Origin: JACDBD01 sp050743385
GTDB taxonomy: Bacteria; Actinomycetota; Acidimicrobiia; IMCC26256; JACDBD01
Assembly (NCBI GenBank): GCA_050743385.1
Contig: JBOGFJ010000284.1
Span: forward strand, 1-8,198
Length of the DNA: 8,198 bases
Direction of reading: 5' to 3'
The notes beneath the pieces were generated by a model. The model had not been told where the DNA came from and did not search any database. It saw only the letters and a program-made list of their open reading frames with translations. Both the position numbers and the translations under genes were made by a program. Positions 1-4,830 of this stretch are shown here, in pieces (the stretch's first letter is position 1; every line of letters starts with the position of its first letter).

Positions 1-2
1 AT

Positions 3-884
3 CGACTCGCCAAGACCCGGGCGGTGCTCTCGGCACCGGTGCAGGCGATCACCGGCCGCGGCCGGGTCGACGAGGAGACCTGGGACGAGGTGGAGGAGGC
101 GCTGCTGCGCGCCGACGTCGGCGTGGCCACCACGGCGGAGCTGCTCGACGCGCTGCGTGGCGCCGCGGCCGACCTCCGGGCGTCGGAGCCCACCGAGGTC
201 GTGGAGCTGCTCAAGGCGCAGCTCGTCGCTCAGCTCGACGGCGACGCCGACCGTGCTCTCTCGCTCATCGACGGCCAGACGAACGTCTGGATGTTCGTGG
301 GCGTGAACGGCGTCGGGAAGACCACCGCGATCGCCAAGCTCGCCCAGCGCGAGCGCGCCGAGGGTCACAGCGTGATGCTGGCGGCCGCGGACACGTTCCG
401 CGCGGCCGCCGCGGAGCAGCTCAGCCAGTGGGGCGACCGCGTCGGCGCGCCGGTCGTCCGGAGCCAGGAGGGCGCCGACCCGGGATCGGTCGTGTTCGAC
501 GCCATGAGCGCGGCGCATGCCCGCGGCGCCGACCTCGTGCTGGTCGACACCGCTGGTCGCCTCCATACCAAGGTCAACCTCATGGAGGAGCTCAAGAAGC
601 TGCGCCGCATCGTCGAGCGGACGCCGGGCGCGCTCCGGGAGGTGCTCCTCGTGATCGACGCCACCACCGGGCAGAACGGGCTCGCCCAGGCGCGCCAGTT
701 CGCCGACGCGGTCGACGTGACCGGCGTGGTGCTCACGAAGCTCGACGGCACGGCCCGGGGCGGGATCGTGCTCGCGATCGAGGCCGAGCTCGGGATTCCC
801 GTGAAGGTGGTGGGGGTCGGGGAGTCGGCTGACGACCTGGTCCCGTTCGACCCCGTGGAATTCGTCGACGCGTTGTTCGCGTAG
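3..884 (+). CDS. ftsY: Signal recognition particle receptor FtsY (3' part, 5' end outside window)
   Basis: FtsY is the SRP receptor GTPase. It pairs with Ffh at the membrane and hands ribosome-nascent chain complexes to SecYEG. The frame is open from the first complete codon, so the true start lies upstream and 293 residues are visible. The start of the N domain is present (KTRAVLSAPVQ, then DEETWDEVEEALLRADVGV near residues 24-42). The G domain follows: P-loop GVNGVGKTT (100-108), DTFRAAA (130-136), DTAGR (182-186), TKLD (245-248) and closing-loop GVGE (271-274). The end, DLVPFDPVEFVDALF, is typical of the family. DTFRAAA and GVNGVGKT mark FtsY rather than Ffh, which has DLQRPAA and GLQGSGKT. 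The GTG at 24 is internal and not the start. The membrane-binding A region cannot be judged. The gene is followed after 11 bp by ffh, its partner. Confidence 0.97.
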   Translation, partial: RLAKTRAVLSAPVQAITGRGRVDEETWDEVEEALLRADVGVATTAELLDALRGAAADLRASEPTEVVELLKAQLVAQLDGDADRALSLIDGQTNVWMFVGVNGVGKTTAIAKLAQRERAEGHSVMLAAADTFRAAAAEQLSQWGDRVGAPVVRSQEGADPGSVVFDAMSAAHARGADLVLVDTAGRLHTKVNLMEELKKLRRIVERTPGALREVLLVIDATTGQNGLAQARQFADAVDVTGVVLTKLDGTARGGIVLAIEAELGIPVKVVGVGESADDLVPFDPVEFVDALFA

Positions 885-887
885 CTT
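882..887 (+). promoter_or_regulatory. Candidate -10 box (TAGCTT) for ffh, overlapping the ftsY stop
   Basis: TAGCTT fits the actinobacterial TANNNT -10 pattern and ends 8 nt before the ffh ATG. That is where the first base of a leaderless mRNA would coincide with the start codon. The TAG of the box is also the ftsY stop codon. No convincing -35 hexamer is seen 16-18 bp upstream. The same octamer GTAGCTTG recurs before the crotonase gene at 5603. Inference from sequence only. Confidence 0.35.
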
Positions 888-895
888 GGACAGGG

Positions 896-2212
896 ATGTT
901 CGACGCGCTCTCCGACCGGTTCGACGGGATCTTCCAGCGACTTCGGAGCCGGGGCCGTCTCGGCGACCGCGAGATCGACGAGGTCGCGCGCGAGATTCGC
1001 ATCGCCCTGCTCGAGGCCGACGTCAATGTCAGCGTCGTCAAGCACTTCATCGGCCGGGTGAAGGAGCGGGCCCGGGGTGCGGAGGTCGCCAAGAGCCTGA
1101 GCCCGGCGCAGCAAGTCATCAAGATCGTGCACGAGGAGCTGGTGACGACGCTCGGCGGCACGACCGGCAAGCTGGCCATGAGCTCGAAGCCGCCGACGGT
1201 CGTGATGCTGGCCGGGCTCCAGGGCTCGGGGAAGACGACGGCGGCGGCGAAACTCGCCCGCCACCTGAAGGTGACCGGCGGCCGGGTGCTCCTCGTCGGC
1301 GCCGACCTCCAGCGCCCGGCGGCGGTCGAGCAGCTGCGCGTGCTGGGTGAGCGCATCGGTGTGCCCGTCTTCTCCGAGGGGCGCGACCCGGTGAAGGTGA
1401 CGAAGGGTGCGCTGAAGGAGGCGGATCGGCTCGGCGCGACGGTCGTGGTGGTCGACACGGCCGGTCGGCTCCAGATCGACGCCGAGCTGATGGGGGAGCT
1501 CGGGCGCGTGGCCAAGGTGGCGCGGCCCGACGACACGCTGCTGGTGGTCGACGCCATGACCGGGCAGGAGGCCGTGCACGTGGCCGAGGCCTTCGATCAG
1601 GCCGTGGGGCTCGACGGCGTGGTCCTCACCAAGATCGACGGCGATGCTCGCGGCGGAGCCGCGCTCTCGGTGAAGGAGGTCATCGGCAAGCCGATCCTGT
1701 TCGCGGGAACGGGCGAGAAGATCGAAGACTTCGAGCCGTTCCACCCCGACCGGATGGCGAGCCGCATCCTCGGGATGGGCGACGTGCTCACCCTGATCGA
1801 GAAGGCGGAGGAGGCCTTCGACCAGGAGGAGGCGCAGAAGGCCGAGGCCAAGCTCCGTCGAGGAGAGATGACGCTCGAAGACTTCCTCGACCAGATGCGT
1901 CAGGTGCGCAAGATGGGCCCGCTCCAGAACCTCATCGGCATGTTGCCGGGTGTTCCGAAGGAACTGCGCCAGACCGAGGTCGACGAGGGCGAGCTGGCGA
2001 AGGTCGAGGCGATCATCTGCTCCATGACGCCGCAAGAGCGCCGCCGGCCCTCGGTGATCAACGGGTCCCGCCGCCTGCGCATCGCCCGGGGGAGCGGCAC
2101 CACGACCCGAGACGTCAACGCGCTGCTCAAGCAGTTCAAGACGGTGCAGCAGCTCATGCGCCAGATGTCGAAGGGCAAGCTGGGCAAGGGGATGCCGCAG
2201 CTGCCGGTCTGA
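896..2212 (+). CDS. ffh: Signal recognition particle protein Ffh (SRP54)
   Basis: Ffh is the protein subunit of SRP. It binds the 4.5S/SRP RNA and signal peptides of nascent membrane proteins and docks with FtsY. The protein has 438 residues. The N domain is 1-95. The G domain has GLQGSGKTT (107-115), DLQRPAA (137-143), DTAGR (187-191), TKID (245-248) and GTGE (271-274). The methionine-containing M domain (about 297-430) has the finger-loop region around LQNLIGMLPG (343-352), then SMTPQER (376-382) and the RNA-binding SRRLRIARGSG (391-401). It is shorter than the roughly 520-residue mycobacterial proteins because the long C-terminal extension is missing. ATG 896 is the only sensible start, as MFDALSDRF is the family N-terminus. 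There is no well-spaced Shine-Dalgarno, so translation may be leaderless or coupled to ftsY 11 bp upstream. The SRP RNA gene is not in the window. Confidence 0.98.
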   Translation: MFDALSDRFDGIFQRLRSRGRLGDREIDEVAREIRIALLEADVNVSVVKHFIGRVKERARGAEVAKSLSPAQQVIKIVHEELVTTLGGTTGKLAMSSKPPTVVMLAGLQGSGKTTAAAKLARHLKVTGGRVLLVGADLQRPAAVEQLRVLGERIGVPVFSEGRDPVKVTKGALKEADRLGATVVVVDTAGRLQIDAELMGELGRVAKVARPDDTLLVVDAMTGQEAVHVAEAFDQAVGLDGVVLTKIDGDARGGAALSVKEVIGKPILFAGTGEKIEDFEPFHPDRMASRILGMGDVLTLIEKAEEAFDQEEAQKAEAKLRRGEMTLEDFLDQMRQVRKMGPLQNLIGMLPGVPKELRQTEVDEGELAKVEAIICSMTPQERRRPSVINGSRRLRIARGSGTTTRDVNALLKQFKTVQQLMRQMSKGKLGKGMPQLPV

Positions 2213-2266
2213 CTTCCCTCGTCGCGCTGGCTTCGCTCGCCGCTCCCGCACGCGCCTGGCGGTCCG

Positions 2267-2287
2267 GGGGCCGGCAGAGCCGGCCCC
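2267..2287 (+). terminator. GC-only hairpin after ffh, possible U-less terminator
   Basis: There is a perfect 9-bp inverted repeat, GGGGCCGGC (2267-2275) and GCCGGCCCC (2279-2287), with an AGA loop; a G-T pair could extend it outward. It lies 55 bp past the ffh stop and before the rpsP promoter candidate, where a terminator is expected. No T-run follows, so it is not a classical intrinsic terminator. Hairpins without T-runs are often proposed as terminators in high-GC actinobacteria, but this is unproven here. Confidence 0.45.
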
Positions 2288-2297
2288 TCGATCGAGG
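2286..2297. promoter_or_regulatory. 12-bp perfect palindrome upstream of the rpsP promoter candidate
   Basis: CCTCGATCGAGG is identical to its reverse complement. It abuts the hairpin and ends 20 bp before the TAGGCT box, so it overlaps or borders the expected -35 region. That position suits an operator. However, a 12-bp palindrome is expected about twice by chance in a window this size with even base composition, so this is only a candidate. Confidence 0.2.
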
Positions 2298-2317
2298 CTG
2301 GCAGGTGCTGTGATCTG

Positions 2318-2323
2318 TAGGCT
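2318..2323 (+). promoter_or_regulatory. Candidate -10 box (TAGGCT) for the rpsP block
   Basis: TAGGCT preceded by G fits the GTAGNNT pattern seen before other genes here. Transcription would start near 2330, giving a leader of about 30 nt that contains the Shine-Dalgarno GAGAGGA at 2343-2349, 10 nt before the GTG of rpsP. No good -35 is visible. The box sits in the only large gap (147 bp) upstream of the ribosomal block, which supports a promoter here. Confidence 0.4.
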
Positions 2324-2359
2324 GGTGCGTTCCACGCCCGACGAGAGGACCGCGTTTCT

Positions 2360-2806
2360 GTGTCTGTCAAGATCCGCTTGATGCGGGTGGGCAAGAAGAA
2401 GCAGCCCACGTACCGCGTCGTCGTCGCCGATGCCCGGTCGCCGCGCGACGGCCGCATCATCGAGACCATCGGGAAGTACGCGCCCCGCCAGGAGCCGTCG
2501 CTCGTCGACCTCGACGGCGAGAAGGCGCTCGGCTGGCTCCGGAAGGGTGCGCAGCCGACCGAGCAGGTGCAGAAGCTGCTGGCGGCGGTGGGTGTGTGGG
2601 CGCGCTACGAGGAGGAGAAGGGCGGCCCCGTCAAGACCAAGCTCGCCCGGCGCGGTGTCACTCCGGGCACGGCGCCGCCCGCGCCGAAGCCGCGTCAGTC
2701 GAAGAAGGCGGCGGCGGACGCGGCCCCGGCGGCCGCGGAGGCTCCGGCGGAAGAGCCCGCGGCGGAAGAGCCCGCGGCGGACGAAGAGGAGGAGGCGTCG
2801 TCGTGA
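2360..2806 (+). CDS. rpsP: 30S ribosomal protein bS16 with acidic C-terminal tail
   Basis: bS16 binds 16S rRNA in the body of the 30S subunit and helps its assembly. The 148-residue protein begins SVKIRLMRVGKKKQPTYRVVV, with ARSPRDGR (25-32) and GKYAPR (38-43), and the core ends near residue 82; all are typical of bS16. Residues 83-148 are an extra tail, first basic (KTKLARRG, PRQSKKAAA) and then Ala/Pro/Glu-rich, ending DEEEEASS. Such tails are known on actinobacterial bS16. The start is GTG 2360 with GAGAGGA 10 nt upstream. The Glu codons at the end contain the Shine-Dalgarno of khpA, and the stop overlaps the khpA start as GTGA, so the two are translationally coupled. It heads the block rpsP-khpA-rimM-trmD. 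Confidence 0.98.
   Translation: MSVKIRLMRVGKKKQPTYRVVVADARSPRDGRIIETIGKYAPRQEPSLVDLDGEKALGWLRKGAQPTEQVQKLLAAVGVWARYEEEKGGPVKTKLARRGVTPGTAPPAPKPRQSKKAAADAAPAAAEAPAEEPAAEEPAADEEEEASS
2746..2781 (+). repeat. 15-bp tandem repeat in the rpsP tail
   Basis: GGCGGAAGAGCCCGC occurs twice in perfect tandem (2746-2760 and 2761-2775), followed by the first six bases of a third copy. The unit is a multiple of three and encodes a repeating AEEPA pattern, so copy-number changes lengthen or shorten the tail without a frameshift. Confidence 0.85.
2785..2795 (+). promoter_or_regulatory. Shine-Dalgarno of khpA inside rpsP
   Basis: AGAGGAGGAGG contains a strong Shine-Dalgarno core 7 nt before the GTG at 2803. 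The same bases are the Glu codons of the bS16 tail. The site decides the khpA start at 2803 rather than the in-frame upstream ATG at 2596. Confidence 0.75.
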
Positions 2807-3159
2807 ACGAGGAACGCGGCGAGGTCGACGACTACGACGACGATCTGGAGGACGACGACGAGTTCGACGACGACGACGACCTCGACGACGAGATCGCGCC
2901 CGAGGGCAATCGCATCGTCGGCGCCCGGGCGCAGGCGGTCGTCGAGCACGTCACTCGCCAGGTGGCCGACGACGCCGACGCGATCGAGGTCGAGGTAGAG
3001 GAGCGACGGGGCGAGATCGCGCTCCTCGTGCACGCCAACCCGTCCGACATGGGCCGCCTCATCGGCAAGCGGGGCCGCGTGATCCAGGCGCTGCGTCAGC
3101 TCGTCCGCGCCGCCGGTGCGGCCGAGGGCGTGAAGGCCAACGTCGACGTCGTCGAGTAA
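2803..3159 (+). CDS. khpA: KH-domain RNA-binding protein KhpA with acidic N-terminal extension
   Basis: KhpA is a small single-KH RNA-binding protein, conserved in Gram-positive bacteria between rpsP and rimM. In streptococci it forms a complex with KhpB/EloR. The KH domain covers about residues 38-118, with the nucleic-acid-binding GxxG loop as GKRG (88-91) inside MGRLIGKRGRVIQALRQLV. KhpA is usually about 75-80 residues; this one has 118 because of an N-terminal extension in which 21 of the first 30 residues are Asp or Glu, encoded partly by five GAC codons in a row (2866-2880). The start GTG 2803 is fixed by a strong Shine-Dalgarno and by the 4-base GTGA overlap with rpsP. The acidic extension may mask or tune RNA binding; that is inference. 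An in-frame upstream ATG at 2596 lies inside rpsP and was not used. Confidence 0.93.
   Translation: MNEERGEVDDYDDDLEDDDEFDDDDDLDDEIAPEGNRIVGARAQAVVEHVTRQVADDADAIEVEVEERRGEIALLVHANPSDMGRLIGKRGRVIQALRQLVRAAGAAEGVKANVDVVE
2866..2880 (+). repeat. (GAC)5 trinucleotide run in khpA
   Basis: Five tandem GAC codons encode D22-D26 of KhpA, within a longer GAC/GAN-rich stretch (about 2826-2890). Length changes would be in frame. Confidence 0.8.
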
Positions 3160-3178
3160 CCCGCCCGGGTCGGCGCGC

Positions 3179-3655
3179 CTGGAGGTCGGCCTCGTCGGCC
3201 GCGCGCACGGCTTGCGCGGCGAAGTGACCGTCACCCTCACGAGCGACCGCAGCGAGCGCGTCGAGCCGGGTGCAGTGATGCATGCCGGGGAACGCGACCT
3301 CGTGGTCGCGACATCGCGCCCCCACCGCGGCCGCTGGCTCGTGCGCTTCGAGGGCGTCGAGGATCGCACGACAGCCGAGAAGCTGCGCGGCGCCGTGCTC
3401 ACGGCCGCGCCATTGGCGTCGTCGAGCAACGCGGACGAGCTCTGGGTCCACGAGATCGTGGGTGCCGAAGTCCGCGATGCCGGCGGCCGGGTGCTGGGCC
3501 GGATCAGGGCGGTGGAGCCGAACCCGGCGCACGACCTCCTCGTCCTCGACGACGGCACCCTGGTGCCGGCCGTGTTCGTAGTCGAGCACAGCCCGGCCGG
3601 GGTGGTGGTCGACCCGCCGGCCGGCCTCCTCGACGTCAATCGTTCGCCCGACTAG
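3179..3655 (+). CDS. rimM: Ribosome maturation factor RimM, start codon probably CTG
   Basis: RimM binds uS19 and helps mature the 3' domain of 16S rRNA in the 30S subunit. The conserved start EVGLVGRAHGLRGEVTV (2-18) is clear, followed by the RimM barrel and then the PRC-barrel domain (about 88-155, including LWVHEIVGAEV and NPAHDLLVL). With the CTG at 3179 as start the protein has 158 residues, slightly short for the family. The frame is open only from 3134 and contains no ATG, GTG or TTG before the conserved motif. The first standard start, TTG 3212, would remove most of that motif, so CTG 3179 is the best choice. No Shine-Dalgarno is seen. The gene begins 19 bp after the khpA stop, so reinitiation is plausible. 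Its TAG stop overlaps the trmD GTG by one base. The gene call is sure; the start is not. Confidence 0.93.
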   Translation: MEVGLVGRAHGLRGEVTVTLTSDRSERVEPGAVMHAGERDLVVATSRPHRGRWLVRFEGVEDRTTAEKLRGAVLTAAPLASSSNADELWVHEIVGAEVRDAGGRVLGRIRAVEPNPAHDLLVLDDGTLVPAVFVVEHSPAGVVVDPPAGLLDVNRSPD

Positions 3656-4371
3656 TGCGCGTTGACGTCTTCTCGTTGTTCCCCGACTATCTCGCGGGGC
3701 CGCTCGCCGCTTCCCTGATCGGGAAGGCTCGCCGGCTCGGCGTGCTCGACGTACGTGTACACGACCCCCGCGACTGGGCGACCGACCGGCACCGCAGCGT
3801 CGACGACACCCCTTTCGGCGGCGGTGCGGGGATGGTGATGGCGCCCGAGCCGCTGTTCACCGCGGTGGAGGCGGTCGAGCCCGTGCGACCTCTCCTGCTC
3901 CTGACGCCCGCGGGAACGCGCTTCGACCAGACGCGCGCCCGGGAGCTGGCGGCAGGGCCCGGTTTCTCGCTCGTCTGCGGCCGCTACGAGGGCGTCGACC
4001 AGCGGGTCGCCGACCACCTGTGTGACGGCGAGCTCTCGGTCGGCGACTACGTGCTCGCGGGCGGCGAGGCGGCCGCGCTGGTCGTCATCGAGGCCGTGAC
4101 GCGGCTGGTGCCGGGGGTGATCGGCAACGAGTGCTCCCCCGTCGACGAGTCGTTCGACGCCGGCCGGTTGCTCGAGTACCCGCAGTACACCCGGCCGGCC
4201 GAGTTCCGGGGCTGGGCGATCCCCGAGGTGCTGCGATCCGGGGATCACGCCCGGATCGAACGCTGGCGCCGGGCGCAGTCGCTGCGGCGGACACTCGAGC
4301 GCCGCCCCGACCTCCTGGAGCGGGACCTCACCGTGGAGGAGCGGGCGCTGCTCGACGAATTCCCCGACTGA
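3655..4371 (+). CDS. trmD: tRNA (guanine-N1)-methyltransferase TrmD
   Basis: TrmD uses S-adenosylmethionine to methylate G37 at N1 in tRNAs reading CNN codons for Leu, Pro and Arg, preventing +1 frameshifting. The 238 residues show the SPOUT (trefoil-knot) family motifs in order: VDVFSLFPDY (3-12), DTPFGGGAGMVM (51-62), GRYEGVDQRV (109-118), the SAM-knot stretch SVGDYVLAGGE (128-138), and YTRPAEFRGW (178-187) with VLRSGDHARIERWRR (192-206). Length is normal. The acidic pair D164-E165 before SF sits where the catalytic Asp (Asp169 in E. coli) is expected. The start GTG 3655 shares its G with the rimM stop (TAGTG), and no Shine-Dalgarno is present, so translation probably depends on coupling to rimM. 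A 61-bp gap separates it from rplS. Confidence 0.97.
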   Translation: MRVDVFSLFPDYLAGPLAASLIGKARRLGVLDVRVHDPRDWATDRHRSVDDTPFGGGAGMVMAPEPLFTAVEAVEPVRPLLLLTPAGTRFDQTRARELAAGPGFSLVCGRYEGVDQRVADHLCDGELSVGDYVLAGGEAAALVVIEAVTRLVPGVIGNECSPVDESFDAGRLLEYPQYTRPAEFRGWAIPEVLRSGDHARIERWRRAQSLRRTLERRPDLLERDLTVEERALLDEFPD

Positions 4372-4383
4372 CGACTCGACGGT

Positions 4384-4389
4384 TACCAT
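4384..4389 (+). promoter_or_regulatory. Candidate -10 box (TACCAT) for rplS
   Basis: TACCAT matches TANNAT well and lies just after trmD. A start site 6-7 nt downstream would fall at the beginning of the CCCG repeat, so the leader of about 37 nt would be mostly repeat. The only upstream match to a -35 (TTCCCC, 18 bp away) is poor. rplS could also be read through from trmD. Confidence 0.35.
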
Positions 4390-4395
4390 GAGCGT

Positions 4396-4421
4396 CCCGC
4401 CCGCCCGCCCGCCCGCCCGCC
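4396..4421 (+). repeat. (CCCG)6 tetranucleotide repeat in the rplS leader
   Basis: Six perfect tandem CCCG units (4396-4419) are followed by CC. The complementary strand carries six GGG runs separated by single C bases, a strong G-quadruplex motif in the template strand. It lies between the candidate -10 box and the Shine-Dalgarno of rplS and is non-coding if rplS starts at 4433. Confidence 0.9.
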
Positions 4422-4432
4422 AGGACTCGCCG

Positions 4433-4777
4433 ATGAACTCCACCGATCTCGTCGACCGCGCCCGGCTCCGGGACGACATCCCCGACTTCGCGCCCGGCGA
4501 CACCCTCAAGGTGCACGTCCGCGTGGTGGAGGGCAACCGTGAGCGGGTGCAGGTGTTCCAGGGGGTGGTGATCCGGCGCAAGGGGAGCGGGCTGCGCGAG
4601 ACGTTCACCGTGCGCAAGGTGAGCTTCGGCGTCGGCGTCGAGCGCACGTTCCCCGTCCACTCGCCGATCATCGCCCGCCTCGAGGTCGCCAGCCGCGGCG
4701 CGGTGCGCCGGGCGAAGCTCTACTACCTGCGCGACCGGATCGGAAAGGCCGCCAAGGTGCGGGAGCGCCGCACTTGA
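4433..4777 (+). CDS. rplS: 50S ribosomal protein bL19
   Basis: bL19 lies at the interface of the 50S and 30S subunits and contributes to intersubunit bridging. The 114 residues match the family along their whole length: LRDDIPDFAPGDTLKVHV (12-29), VEGNRERVQVFQGVVI (32-47), ETFTVRKVSFGVGVERTFP (56-74), HSPII (76-80), and RRAKLYYLRDRIGKAAKVRER (92-112). ATG 4433 is chosen because it gives the usual length and N-terminus (MNSTDLVDRA) and has AGGA (4422-4425) 7 nt upstream. The in-frame ATG at 4388 would add 15 residues coded by the CCCG repeat, has no Shine-Dalgarno and overlaps a -10-like box. In many actinobacteria lepB and rnhB follow rplS; here the DUF2469 gene follows directly. Confidence 0.97.
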   Translation: MNSTDLVDRARLRDDIPDFAPGDTLKVHVRVVEGNRERVQVFQGVVIRRKGSGLRETFTVRKVSFGVGVERTFPVHSPIIARLEVASRGAVRRAKLYYLRDRIGKAAKVRERRT

Positions 4778-4778
4778 C

Positions 4779-4801
4779 CCCCTGAGCCGGTCGCGGCGGG
4801 G
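4779..4801 (+). terminator. Bulged GC hairpin after rplS, weak terminator candidate
   Basis: CCCC (4779-4782) can pair with GGGG (4798-4801), and GCCG (4786-4789) with CGGC (4794-4797), around a 4-nt loop, leaving a TGA bulge on the 5' arm. It begins right after the rplS stop and ends just before the -10 candidate of the next gene. No T-run follows, so terminator function is only a guess from position. Confidence 0.3.
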
Positions 4802-4803
4802 CG

Positions 4804-4809
4804 TAGAGT
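4804..4809 (+). promoter_or_regulatory. Candidate -10 box (TAGAGT) for the DUF2469 gene
   Basis: GTAGAGT fits the GTAGNNT pattern seen before other genes in the window. A start near 4816 would give a short leader holding the Shine-Dalgarno GGGAGG (4820-4825), 5 nt before the GTG at 4831. There is no -35 at the right distance; TTGACC at 4774 is 24 bp away, which is too far. Confidence 0.4.
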
Positions 4810-4830
4810 TGTCCGGTATGGGAGGTTCCT

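Noticed and set aside
365..2335. Minus-strand open frame of 656 codons across ftsY and ffh
   Set aside because: It is antisense to two certain genes, has low-complexity His/Arg/Leu-rich content with no family resemblance, and such long antisense frames are common in very GC-rich DNA.
2213..2359. Possible small RNA or small protein gene in the ffh-rpsP gap
   Set aside because: Apart from the hairpin, palindrome and promoter-like box there is no start with a Shine-Dalgarno, and no RNA family was recognised.
2596..2802. Upstream ATG giving KhpA a Gly/Ala/Arg-rich N-terminus
   Set aside because: The added part lies wholly inside rpsP in another frame, and GTG 2803 has a strong Shine-Dalgarno and a GTGA overlap.
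2866..2880. (GAC)5 run considered as an intergenic regulatory microsatellite
   Set aside because: It lies inside the khpA coding region in frame and is explained by the Asp-rich tail.
2430..3227. Plus-strand Arg-rich frame of 265 codons overlapping rpsP, khpA and rimM
   Set aside because: It is a shifted frame of three known genes; the Arg-rich sequence is what GC-rich codons give out of frame.
4388..4432. Upstream ATG as start of rplS, adding PPARPPAR residues
   Set aside because: It has no Shine-Dalgarno, overlaps a -10-like box, and would put a slippage-prone tetranucleotide repeat inside an essential gene; ATG 4433 gives the normal bL19 N-terminus.
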